Positions 1 through 12,100 of a stretch of DNA of 27,500 bases are shown one piece after another. Position 1 is the first letter of the stretch. Every line of letters starts with the position of its first letter. The notes under the pieces are model-generated. The model saw only the letters and a program-made list of their open reading frames with translations. It did no database searches and had not been told where the DNA came from. The translations under genes were made by a program, and so were the position numbers. The DNA is from Symbiodinium natans (lineage: Eukaryota > Sar > Dinophyceae > Suessiales > Symbiodiniaceae). Location: NCBI GenBank assembly GCA_905221605.1, contig CAJNDS010002442.1, positions 1 to 27,500 of the forward strand, written 5' to 3'.

Positions 1-2
1 GC

Positions 3-269
3 GCTGCTGTTGCCAGCACTGGCTTCACAGGCACCGTGGAGGTCACCGGCAAGTCGACGGTTCGCGTCGCTGCACCGACGACCACGACCACGACAACGAC
101 GACCACGACGACGACGTCGACGGCGGACAACATGACCGGTGACGATGGAGACGATGGCGATGATGGTGACGATGGTGACGATGGCGATGGCGGGGAGCCG
201 CCCAGCTCGGCAATCGCCGGCACTGCCTCTGCCGCTGTGCTGGGACTTGCTGTGCTGCTCCTGGCATAG
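3..269 (+). CDS. 3' end of a Thr-rich, Asp/Gly-rich surface-type protein (partial)
   Basis: The frame is open from the left edge to TAG at 267-269, so this is probably the last exon of a gene that starts outside the window. It reads a short ordinary segment with FTGTVEVTGKSTVRVAAP, then 13 threonines, then an acidic run of GDD repeats (about residues 48-62), then a Pro/Ser linker and a hydrophobic Ala/Leu-rich end (AVLGLAVLLLA) that runs to the stop. Thr-rich stalk plus acidic linker plus C-terminal hydrophobic tail is the usual look of a membrane- or GPI-anchored surface protein; this is inference. No catalytic domain is visible in this piece. The reverse frame is also open but is a product of the repeats. 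Confidence 0.45.
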   Translation, partial: AAVASTGFTGTVEVTGKSTVRVAAPTTTTTTTTTTTTTSTADNMTGDDGDDGDDGDDGDDGDGGEPPSSAIAGTASAAVLGLAVLLLA

Positions 270-944
270 TGACGTAGACTTCGTTCTCACGCAATCTGTT
301 TTCCAGAGTGGCTGCAAAGCTCAGCAGTGCACTCAGCTTTGCTTGTACTGATGGGATGAACGGCCCGCTAAAGTCTAGACATGCTTTGATTGATAATTAT
401 GTTCCTTTTCGGGTTGGTCCTGGTCTTACGAATCTCATGCAGTAAAAGATACGAATCCTTGACTTTTCCTGACACAGCAGCCGGCAGACAGCTGCCTGGC
501 ACACGCACGAGGGCGCCACATGGTGCGCCCGCACGCTACGATTCATGCCTTTGCTTCGCCAAACGGCCAATGCGAGGCCAACAGGGACTGCTTTCTGCAA
601 GGGCGGGCGATTGCAAAACACTTCGGTTGAGTCCCGGTCGGGGAATGGAAATCTTTAGCTCAAGACGATAAACGCAAGCCCAGCAGTCTAGTCGTTCATT
701 CTTCATGTCTTTGGTCTTAGCTTTTCTTCGAGTTGTGTGGGTCTTGAAAATTGGTGTAGTCTTTCTATCTAGGTTTCATTTGGTTGTACTTTGCCTTTGG
801 GCGCCCTTCAGGCGACTCAATGAAGTCGACCCAAGACCCAAGATGCTCCTGGGGGACTTTGTGTGCAGTCTTGGATCTTTGGATCCGTTGGGATCCGGCT
901 TCATGCTTTCGAGGCCGTGTGCCCCAAATTATTTGCTTTCTTGC
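270..944. other. no gene recognised; probable 3' flank
   Basis: This stretch follows the stop codon of the left-edge coding end. It has short open frames on both strands but none with domain-like composition or good splice borders. It ends at a pyrimidine-rich run followed by CAG (935-946), just where the large simple-repeat block begins. Confidence 0.4.
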
Positions 945-2130
<1,186 letters not shown>

Positions 2131-2133
2131 GGC

Positions 2134-2212
2134 GCAGCCACCTGTCCGCTGCCTTGCAAGGTGGCCAAGTGCACCGGGAATGAGGTCGAAGAAGGTGGAC
2201 TGTGTTTTCCAC
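2134..2212 (+). CDS. candidate exon, cysteine-rich
   Basis: Directly after the GACA repeat the + strand reads a compact cysteine-rich segment (ATCPLPCKVAKCTGNEVEEG followed by GLCFP) and meets a strong donor, GTGAGT, at 2213. A CAG acceptor lies at 2129-2131. Spacing C-x3-C-x4-C with a fourth Cys near the end suggests a small disulphide-type module, but I do not recognise the family. The end leaves one base over, and I found no downstream exon that continues the phase cleanly. Confidence 0.3.
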
Positions 2213-2430
2213 GTGAGTTAACTAAGTGGAATTTTGAAGCATCTGCAGTTGTCGGGGTTCCAGTTCTGGGCATGATGGGCATGGATGGCTACTTGAATGG
2301 CTCTACTCACAGCCTTTATAGCTTTGTTGGTTACGTATGTGTTGGTGCCCCACAACCTGCCCTTGTTCGACATCAACACCGGATATACAACATTTTAGCA
2401 CCATAGGCTGTTTTCAAATAAGCCTGCAGG

Positions 2431-2718
2431 GCTGTGCACCACTGGAGTCTAGTCCCCACTTTATTCTGTCGTTACGAGATAGCAAGCATCGGCATCCCAT
2501 GCGGTGCGATGGCAGAGCGCAAGCTCTCGCTCCACATTGAGGACGCCAGCAACGTGCAGTTGCCAGGTGGGCCAACAACCTTTGCAGATTCGTCCGCAAC
2601 GCTTTGCACATGAAGCCAGGCTGTAGCTGGTTCGTATTCAAGTTCAATTGAATGCACAGTGGAACATGGTTTGCAGGACCATGTGGAAGATATGCATCCT
2701 GCGTATCCTAGGTTGTGA
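2431..2718 (+). pseudogene. coding-like stretch interrupted by one in-frame TGA
   Basis: After a plausible acceptor (CAG at 2427-2429) one frame reads a natural-looking protein, including MAERKLSLHIEDASNVQLPG (ATG at 2509), up to TGA at 2611-2613. The same frame then continues with similarly natural composition (SQAVAGSYSSSIECTVEHGL and on) to TGA at 2716-2718. There is also a GT at the end of the LPG codons (about 2570) that could be a donor. Options are a broken exon, two exons that happen to share a frame, or chance. The opposite strand also has a 164-codon open frame over 2472-2966, so strand is not certain. No family recognised. Confidence 0.3.
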
Positions 2719-3078
2719 ACATCTGTGACCCTAGTGTTGAGCTGCAGGCACTTTCTTCGGCGGCCGCTTGAAAGCACGAACGTTTGGAAATGTCTTGTAG
2801 TCCTCATTCTAGGTTTTGGGCTTTGGCACGCCCTCAAATTGTTTGTTTTGTGCCGGCTTCTGAACTTCATGGATGTCTGCCGTTGGAATCCTTTGGGCAT
2901 TTCGTGGGGCAGTTTGACAGCGCCTGTGTTTTTTTGGATGATCTCGCTGCTTGGAACGTGCAGCACCTTGTTTAGGCTGCTAATTACCCATGCTCATGGT
3001 TCCTAAGAGAAGCCCAGCCCCAGCCCACAAAACCCTGACTGAGTTTCCTGAGGCCACCGTCTTTTCGTTGTTGCGCAG

Positions 3079-3120
3079 ATTGACGATGGACCAGCCATTC
3101 GCACAGCGGCAGTGGATGAG
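3079..3120 (+). CDS. candidate 14-codon exon
   Basis: A short segment reading IDDGPAIRTAAVDE sits between a pyrimidine-rich acceptor (TTTTCGTTGTTGCGCAG, ending at 3078) and a GT donor (GTACTG) at 3121. Its length is a whole number of codons. It is too short to identify and stands alone, so confidence is low. Confidence 0.22.
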
Positions 3121-4679
3121 GTACTGCTCTGATAGCATGCTACGACTGCCCGTCCCTCACTTGTTCGTTCCAACTTCGGCTTCCAAACTTCATCAAAACT
3201 CCACAGCTACCCTGAAATCCTTAAACCCCGCATCGACCCGCATCGACCCGCATCGACCCCCATTGCCTTCTTTCAGATCCTTTCTAGATCCTTTCAGATC
3301 CTGCTAGATCCTTTTCTGCAGCTGTAGCCACCAGGCGCTTGGGTCCGCACGATGGAGCTTTCAAGCAGAACTGGCATGTCCGGATGCAGCTGGGGACCGA
3401 GAAAGGTTGACTTTCAAACTGGCTGACAATGGTATCTTAGGTTCAGGGAGTTCGGTGAACCACCGAAGTCGTAAACAAAAACAGTAGTCGCGACTTTGAG
3501 CGGTCGCGATGGGGAAGTGGCTCGAGTGGTTGGAGGTATGAGCTTTTGATAAGTGCCTTGCCTGACTGCGCGCGGTTCGCTTACCAGCGCGCGGCCTCGC
3601 GCAGGCCCAAAGACATACGCACGGATCGTTTTTCTTCACCGCGCATGTGCTCGGAGACGTGGTTGTTATGGTTTCTTTATATTGCTGCTTCAGATGGGGT
3701 CGGTCAGCTTGTCTGAAACGCACGCACTTTTTTGGTGGCAGCGGTTCAATGTGGATGCTGGGGCCTTCTCGGCTATCCGTTCTCGGGCGTAACGGGCGGC
3801 TCAGCAGATTTTGCTTTTTGTTATCACGGTGTTTTCTCTGCAGGCTAGACATGTCAGAAACTTTGTTGGTAAGGCGGATGCAGGTTCAGGGGTTTATCTA
3901 GGGTTTGGGGTTTAGCGCCTTTTGGGTTTGAATGGGTTTAGGGTGTAGGACAGTGTAGGATTGACATGATTAACATGGTTGAACAACGAATGCCGTGTAC
4001 CCCTCAGGCACGGAACGTTTCCTTCCAGCTGAGACGGGAAGGCCAGGTCCCCAAAAACCCCTCAAATTCCCAAAGCTGTGTGATGCAGCTTCGCTTGCGT
4101 GTTGCGAGGAAGGGCTCAATTGAGTTGGCTCTACCTTGTCATAGTCTGTCTACGTATACCACATGTGACATTTTCCCTGGATTCTTGGGTTAGAGGTTGA
4201 CAGACCCTCATCGTATGGCCACGGTATGGGGATGTGTGCGATAAGTAGGATGCGTCGTGCAATATGAATGTGTTTACAAAACAGCAAATCTGTGGTACAA
4301 ACGTTTTGTATTAAGGGGCTAGTTTTAGCAAATGGGTCTTTTCACAACCACAATCACGAAAGCTAGGGTAGCTCGGCTTGAGTTTAGTCTCTGCTTAGAA
4401 GGTTCGGTCGAACATGATAATTTCGCGGATTTCAAGGGGGGGGGGTTTGAACTGTTCACACACTTTGGGGGGAGGTCTGTTGGTTCTTTCAAGAATAACG
4501 GGGGTGGATGTGGGGGAGCTACACTGTATGTCGTCAAAAAGGAAACTCGACAGTTCGGCCGAGGCCCATCAATAACACATTTGGGGTGAAATCGAGGCTT
4601 ATGCGGCGATCTTGAATTGTAGCGGTCTGAGCGCGTGTTCGTATCTCAAGAGATCTGGATCGCAGTCTCCATGAGCGTC
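3121..4679. other. no gene recognised; intron-like or intergenic DNA
   Basis: This stretch has a threefold CATCGACCCG repeat at 3231-3260, runs of AGATCCTTTC-like sequence near 3275-3315, a telomere-like G-rich patch near 3890-3950 (GGGTTTAGGG-type), and a long G run at 4437-4446. Several open frames of 60-85 codons exist on each strand, but none has a convincing start, composition or splice context. A weak possibility is the 75-codon ATG frame at 3966-4193. Confidence 0.4.
3231..3260. repeat. short tandem repeat (CATCGACCCG)x3
   Basis: Three head-to-tail copies of a 10-base unit, the last ending in CCCC instead of CCCG. Confidence 0.9.
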
Positions 4680-4985
4680 CAAACATGTCCAAACGCAATC
4701 TCCCCGCACAGTAAGCGAAGCACCAACAACCCAAACAACCGCACAGTAAGCGAAGACGAACCAACAAGCAAAGCAACTGCATCTAGTAACGAAGACGTGC
4801 CAGTGAGCAAAGCAACTGCATTTCGTGAGCGAAGATGCACTAGTAGGAGCATCAACCACATAGTAAGCGAAAGTGCACCAGTATTGTGCGAGGCTCGCCA
4901 ATATGCAAAACAACCGCAGATAGCACGCAAAGATGCGCCTGTAAGCAAACCAACCGCGCAAAGCAAGCGAAGACGCAGACCCTCC
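4680..4985. repeat. degenerate minisatellite, unit about 38-42 bp
   Basis: About seven imperfect units repeat the theme AGTAAGCGAAGA, then TGCACCAGTAAGC, then AAAGCAACCGCA, each time with different substitutions and small gaps. On the + strand it stays open and gives a repeated SKATA/VSED-like peptide, but nothing shows that it is translated. Copies have diverged widely, so the array is old. Confidence 0.7.
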
Positions 4986-5497
4986 CCAAAAAACCAACCT
5001 TTCAGTCTTCAATTTTCAATTGGATGGGTGCAAATGGTATTGAGATCTTGAAAAGATTTAAGCTTCAGTTATTCGCTTCAGATTTTCTCTTTCCGAGGTT
5101 TCTGAAATGGTTTGGACAACTTTGAGATTCACAAGCCCCAGTTGAAAACCGAAGATTTCTCAAATCGCTTTATGGGCCTTGATGGGCATGAACCAGTAAA
5201 GGTTCTTATGGGGGCAGAAAGACGGTGCCCCCAGTGGGCCCAAAAGCCACGCAACCCAAAACCCGCCTGAGCCCCGGGCGTCCCCGAACTGCGAGGGAAC
5301 CCTCTTTGAACCCGAAGCGCCCCGTCTTCCCTCACCCCCCCCCCAGAACTGTCAAGAGCGGGAGGCACGTTTGGCTCTCGTTTCCTGGGCGGCTGCCAGC
5401 TGGCCGTCACGCAGATTGCGGAGGCAGACCTTCGGAACCAGGCCAGGCGGGTTGAGCTGAGGGCAGTTTAGGCTTTAGGATCTCCTTCGGGTCTCAG

Positions 5498-5623
5498 GTT
5501 GTCATATGCCGAGGTCCCCCTACACCCGAAAGCTCCCGAAAGCCGAAAGCTATGGATGAGGCTAGACTTGCACATGCTGAAGTCGAAGCTGAACTCAGAA
5601 AAGCCACGCCAGGTGCTCCCACT
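5498..5623 (+). CDS. candidate exon, 42 codons, charged helical end
   Basis: The segment starts after TCTCAG and ends before GTATGA, with a length of exactly 42 codons. It reads a proline/lysine stretch and then MDEARLAHAEVEAELRKATP, which has the heptad-like charge pattern of a short coiled coil. It is the first coding-like island of the + strand series that continues to about 17 kb. A second frame across the same bases is also open, so the reading frame is not certain. Family not recognised. Confidence 0.3.
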
Positions 5624-5732
5624 GTATGAGAGTTCTCGGCAGGCTCCGAATGTTCTTGCGCGGGATTTCAGAAACTTGGGATCAGTGCAGAATTTCAAGG
5701 TTTGTGCTTGAAGGCTTGTTTTGAAGGTGTGT

Positions 5733-5845
5733 GTGTGTGTGTGTGTTCCCTTGCATGAAGGTGAGTGCGAGTGCGAGTGCGAGTGCGAGTGTGAGTGCGA
5801 GTGCGAATGCGATTCGAGTGCGCTGTGTGAGAGAGAGAGAGAGAG
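5733..5845. repeat. GT, GAGTGC and GA microsatellites
   Basis: A GT run (about 5728-5746), a GAGTGC hexamer array (about 5763-5818, with two single-base variants) and a GA run (about 5828-5845) lie in a row directly in front of the first 227-bp unit. Confidence 0.9.
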
Positions 5846-5850
5846 TGTGA

Positions 5851-6718
<868 letters not shown>

Positions 6719-6746
6719 TTGCGTGTTTTTTCTTTCAATTCTGCAG

Positions 6747-6848
6747 GTGGGGCATGAGGCGGGCAGGTATCGGAAAGGCTTTGTTGCAGCCCAAACCACC
6801 CAAACTGGAGCATCCCTCATCAGCCAGCAGATGAAAGGGTGGTGGTAC
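6747..6848 (+). CDS. candidate exon, about 34 codons
   Basis: A strong acceptor (TTTTTTCTTTCAATTCTGCAG) ends at 6746. The following frame reads VGHEAGRYRKGFVAAQTTQT, then GASLISQQMKGWWY, and is open to TGA at 6867-6869. GT dinucleotides at 6845 and 6849 are possible donors; the second keeps whole codons. Residue composition is that of a folded protein, but I do not recognise the family. Confidence 0.4.
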
Positions 6849-7650
6849 GTGATTTCGCGTTTTGACTGAACCTTAACACCCAGACCATGAGACTAAGAAC
6901 ACGGAACCCTTAGGCCGTGAAAACGCCAATTACAACTTCTGAAGACCAAAATCCTAAGCAGGTCGGCAAACTCCGCCTCTCCCTCGCGCTCTCCGCGGGT
7001 ATCCGGCCGGAACCCCCACGACGGGGCCTCACAAACCTCGCTGCTGGCGGTGCCCTGGATTGGGTTTGCTTTTCGCCTAAATTGTTTGGGGGTTTGGGGT
7101 GGGCATTTCCGACCTTTGGGGGTGGGAATTGAGGTGAGTTTTGTCTGCTTCGGTTTTTGGAGTCTTGTGCTGCGGCTCAATCCCAAGCCCAAGTGCCTGA
7201 AAGCCCGAAATCCTCTTCACTGGCCTCATAGCCAACTGCCCAAGCCCAAAACCATGATCCCAGGTGCCTCCACTCTCGTCAACCACAGCACGCGTGGCTC
7301 TGGAGGCCTTCTCAACCGCGCCGCCTGCCCTTCGTTTGGGTGTGCACCCTAAACCCCGAAGCCACAACCCCTCAACACCGCTTAGCAGGGGCAGAATAGC
7401 TTCCAAATGGCTTCCGAGAGGTTTGTCAGGTGCAGCCTGAGAGGGTTAGGTCCTGCAAGCTTCAGCATCTCGCCCAAAGCCCTCAAACGCGCTGAGGCCA
7501 GTACCTTCGAGGATTCCGAGAGCAAGCCGAGCTTCAGCCGAGGCACCCCGGTCCTGGGGGTTTTTAAAGGCCCCCCCCACGTCTGGCTGCCACTGGTGGA
7601 AAACTCTAACGTTTTTTGAGTGAACGTGGGCCAGTTGAGTTGTTTGTCAG

Positions 7651-7902
7651 ACACACAAACGGCTTGAAGCATCAAAGTCCTCGAGCGTTGGGGCACACTT
7701 CGGGCATACAAGCTACATTGATGTTGATGGCGAGTTGTTGACAAAGGAGGCGACCTCCAGCAGAACGAGAAAACGAGAATCAGACAGTTCCCAAGAAATC
7801 GTTGAGCTCCAGGACTTGAGAACACGAGCTTGCAAGGCCAAGAGGTCTAAGAGAGGGCATGAGACGGACAAGCCTACAAGCAATGCAAATCCCGATATTT
7901 AG
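7651..7902 (+). CDS. candidate terminal exon without ATG, basic tail
   Basis: After an acceptor-like TTTGTCAG (ending 7650) the + strand is open for 83 codons to TAG at 7900-7902. The peptide includes HFGHTSYIDVDGELLTKEAT and then a strongly charged tail with clusters such as RTRKRESDSS and KAKRSKRGHE that resemble nuclear localisation signals. There is no in-frame ATG, so it would have to be a spliced-on last exon. Composition is more protein-like than the antisense frames here. Family unknown. Confidence 0.35.
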   Translation, partial: THKRLEASKSSSVGAHFGHTSYIDVDGELLTKEATSSRTRKRESDSSQEIVELQDLRTRACKAKRSKRGHETDKPTSNANPDI

Positions 7903-8720
7903 CTGCGTGTAAGGCCAGGTGGCGGGGAAAGGGGCGGGGGGCTGGGGAACAGGTGGAATGGTGTGGTTTTGCAATCGCAGTGGCCAGAAATCGGAGACTG
8001 AGTACCCAAGGCGCTTGTGAAGGAGTCGATTGTCACGCCGGTCAGACCGTCTGAGGGTCACGCAGGTTGCATATGGGACACCCTCCTTACTGTTGACCCA
8101 AGTGGCACGCGCATGTGGCACCTGACATTTGCACAAAGCCGGTGTGGGGTCCAACCCCACACGAGGTGAATCGCCAACGGCTGGAGCCAAGCCCTTTGAA
8201 GACACTAAACGTTGAGCCGGACACGGGACAGTCATGAAGTGCAGGTCCAACATGTCTTCAGACACAACGGAAGAAGCGTTGGAGAAGCATTGGAGAAGCG
8301 TTGGAGAGTTGAGCTGCCCATTTCGGGGCACGGCTAGATAGCGGCTAGGTGCCAGCGGCCTCGTCAGCATCGCCCCGGAAGCGGGGTCCGGCCTCAAGAA
8401 CCTGGTGGAGCCGGTTCACCAGGCCCTGGGCAAGGGTTGAGGGCATTTGTTGGAGTGTTCAAGGGTTGGGGTTGCGGGTGCTTTGAGATGTTTGAAGGTG
8501 TCGGGTTGAGGATGTAGGGTTTTGGTGACGGGTGTTTTCGGGCGGGAGGGAGTTCGGGGATTCATCCAACGACCCTGGGTTCGGACAGGGTGTGGGTCTT
8601 CTCGATACGCAACTTCTGTCGAAGCAAGATGTCTTGCGAAAATTTGCGAAACCAATGCGCTTCTAGCGACAGCTGAGAGAAATCGTGCAGTGAGGCCTGA
8701 AGCTTTTGACCCTCCAGTTC
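7903..8720. other. no gene recognised with confidence
   Basis: The stretch holds a perfect 8-bp hairpin (GTGTGGGG/CCCCACAC near 8139-8159), a local threefold repeat of GTTGGAGAAGC near 8275-8305, and a G-rich run with GGGTTGAGG/GTAGGGTTTTGG motifs (8435-8525). A 205-codon minus-strand frame at 7780-8397 has no domain and I do not believe it. Possible micro-exons on the + strand (for example RELARKK at about 8722-8742 after TCCAGTTCAG) are too short to annotate. Confidence 0.35.
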
Positions 8721-9197
8721 AGGCGCGAGCTGGCTCGAAAGAAGGGTCTGAGACGCGCCCCAGCTTTGCCCGAGGTGCGGGGGGGCGGGGCGGGGGGGGG
8801 GCAGTTCCAAAAGGCTTCCTAAGGTTTCTTCGGTGCGACAGGCCGTTGGATTTTGCGATTTGGTTGTCCGACAGCATGTCAGGTTTAAGACTCGGGTGCA
8901 GAAATCTCATGGAGCAACAGTGTGTAGCATTTGGAGGTCAACCTAAGAGGAGCAGGTGGACCTTACTCGCTCCAATCTCAAACTTGGGGCACGAAACCTT
9001 TGGCCCCTTCGCCATCAGTGCAGCTCCAAAGCGCAGATAGCGAGGTGCCAGCCAAGGGCTTGCCAACCTGGCGGCCGCGTCCTTGGGGCACCATTGTGCT
9101 TGGCTTGAGCTTGCTAAGGAGGCCTTTGGCACTGTGCGCCCCCAAATCCCCAAGCCTTAGACCAGTGCCGCTTGGGGGCAGTGCTGGCGAAGTTCAG

Positions 9198-12100
9198 CGT
9201 GGTCTGGAGATATGCATGTTATGTTTCAAGAACATGGGAGCTCGGCTGCGAGACCTGGTGCAAGTGCAGGCTCAAACGAGAGAGTTGTCTTTTCTCGAGG
9301 TCCGGGAAGATGGCTCCCGGCCCACGGCTGTACCTCATGCGCTCGAGCTGCTTGCAGAGGCCCGGCATCTCCATGCCTTTTATGCCTTTTGAAGGGCCCT
9401 TCTTCTGCATCCTCCTAAAACACCCGGGGGTCATCAGAGGCCCCTTCGGGCCTCCCGCAGGTGCCGAGCTTCGACCCAGGCAGCGAGGAACACAGGCGGA
9501 AGCTGGCTCAGGCCCTGGAGAGCCTCAGGCCCGTGGCCCGTGGGGCTTAGCCGGCTGAGTTGGAGATCTGCACGCGACGTGGGTGTGGGTTGAGGGTTTA
9601 AGGTTTTTAGGGCTGTGGCTTTTTCGAAAACTTTCGGGGGGTTGAGGATCCATGACATGGCCAGGGATTTGGTATACAAGGGTTGAGTCGGGTGAAGGCT
9701 CATGTTGGAGTTTGGCAGAAGGCATTGCTTTCTTTTTATCATGCCATCACACAACGATACTCAACGCATGACTTGTGGTTGCACACTAATCGCTACTGAG
9801 TTTTGCGCGCTGCCGTGGTTTGGATCCTTCTTGCGGCGCCTGCTTGGGGCACCTGCTCTGGGCTTGTTTCTGGGTGTAGCGCGATTGAGGTTTGGGATGT
9901 TTGGGCATTAGGTCTGAACAGGGTATCTTGTCGGCCTGTGGGGTTCGAGGGTGTGCTACCCTTCAGGATGGTCCACAGCATTCCAGAGCCCCAAGCTTCC
10001 TCTCCTAACTTCGAGCCCGCTGTTGTAGGCGTGCCTCTGGCGAGGATTTGCAGGGCGCGCTGGGACGCCGAGCCTTGCAGGAGTGCTCGCCGAAGATTGA
10101 GGAGCGCAGAGGGTGTTCTGCCATTCTCCGTCCTGCTCATTGTGGCAGCGTTTCATGCAGTACCAATAGTACCATTGTTTCATGAGCAGAGGGAAGGGGG
10201 GAAGGGCGGAAGACTCCGAGTTTTGCATCTCCAGCTCAGCTCCCAGGCCATCTTTGATGAAGCGCTGCGGCTCGGCAGCGAGAAGGCCATTTGACTCCCT
10301 CAAGCGCCAGCAAAGGCGAGCAGCACCACAGCTTGAGTCCCGTAAGCACCAGGCACCCTCACTACCACTAGCACTCTAACTAGCGCCCGAAACTCTAAGC
10401 ACCCGAAACTCTGCAGCCACATCAGGCGATGCAAGCCAGGTGCAGACTGTGCTACTTAGTCACAGACGCTACGAAACTCGAGCCTCTACAAGACTCCCCG
10501 CAAAGCGACACCGCAGCTACACCACCGAGACCGTACCTGTGTGAACAAATGTGTGCACGTCCGTCCTGATTGGATGCCTTTTGAACATTTTTGAACCCAA
10601 CTAACCGGAACTCCGGGAGGATGCCAACGCAGCGCTCTGGCTGGCCGGGCGCCTCCCAGCCGAGGACGAGGAGGTGCGGGGAGGGTAGATGGGGGAGGGT
10701 TTGGGGGGAGATGGGGCCATGCAGGTATTCAAGCCAAGAAGCACTTTAAGGAGTCTTCTCTTGTAGGGTCTCAGCGGCCTGGACCCTGCCTGCGGCCCTG
10801 CCTGTGAAGGTCACGCTGCAGCTGTCCCTGCGGCGGAGGTGGGACAACCACTGCCTCACGGAGGCCGAGCTTGGCAAGTTCGGTGTGAGGGAATGTGGAT
10901 TCACGGTCCCACGCGACTCACATTCTGCGGGTCGAATCGCCGCAGCTGGTGCTCCACAGCTGTGATCGCGTTTTGAGAGTTTATGCTGTGCGGTGGGGTC
11001 AAGCCGTATGTCTAAGTCCATTATGGTTTCCTTCTTCGTTCTTTTCTTCTTGAGCAGACTTCGAAGCCCCAGGCCCTCAGAAAGCCTCGCGCCACGCCGA
11101 CCTCGAGTCCGTGAACACAAGCCCCCAAACATCCATCAAACATCCATCAAACATCCCCAAAGCCTCCGACCCGCACGAGGCCTTTCGAAAGCCCTCGGAA
11201 GTGCCGTCTCGGGAATCATAGAACCTTGGAGAGTTGTGGGGTGGAACGTGACGCGAAGAAGCCCTTTTTGGGGCCGAACGCCCCCTCTTCCTGGGAGGCT
11301 TTGGTGAAGGCCCAGAGGCTCCTGGAGCCGGCGGGAGCCGCCGGCCCCGAGCTGGAGGATCACTTGGGTTGAGGGGTTGATGATGGAATAGTCATCAAAG
11401 TCATACCATGACTCATAAGCATGATGAACATAAACAAGGTGAAAACTGGTACTGTTCGGAAGTTCCAGGGCTGAAGCTCGAAACCCAGGACCTATGGTTT
11501 TCAGGGGCTTTCCAGAGGCTTACGTTGAGCAGCATGGGAGGGTCGGGGAAGGGTTTGAATTTCGAGTTGGGGGGGTTGAACCTCCATTGCAGCTTCATGC
11601 GCAGCCATTCATATGCAATTTGCCTCGCCCGAAGTGGAAGGGAACGATAACGGCCAGTGTGGTTCACCCAAGCACTGAGACTATCACAGATAGCACTGGC
11701 CCCCCTTCCTTGGCAGGACTTCATGGAGGCGTTGGACTTTGCCGAGTCCCTGCTTTGCATCTTCGGTTCGGTTGAGTCGGTTGAGTCGGTTGAGTCGGTT
11801 GAGTCGGTTGAGTCGGGTTGACGTGTTAGTCACAAAGGTGGCTTGGCAGCCTTTTGTGGAGCGCAGCTTTTGTATATGCGGATGAAAGGACAGGTCTCAA
11901 AGCTGTCAAACCTGCCTGAGGTTTCATGCTCCTCGGGCACAGCGTTCGGCATCTGCAGAGATCGAGTCCCTGCTGGCCGTCCTCGCGCCATCCCTTTGTG
12001 CGACAGCAGAGAAGAAGCTGGCAAGCGGAGAAGTGCACAAGGTGCAGACCCCAAGTGGCCACCAGTCCAAAACTTCACGCTGAAGCTCCTGTGTCGGAGA

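Noticed and set aside
4680-4985. Possible CRISPR array
   Set aside because: Units are imperfect, of irregular length and without distinct spacers; the sequence is eukaryotic in character.
8135-8165. T-arm-like hairpin suggesting a tRNA
   Set aside because: The loop does not fit TTCRANY, and no acceptor stem or anticodon arm is found at the right distance.
7780-8397. 205-codon minus-strand frame
   Set aside because: No domain, no splice support, and the composition is not convincing; it overlaps a better + strand frame ending at 7902.
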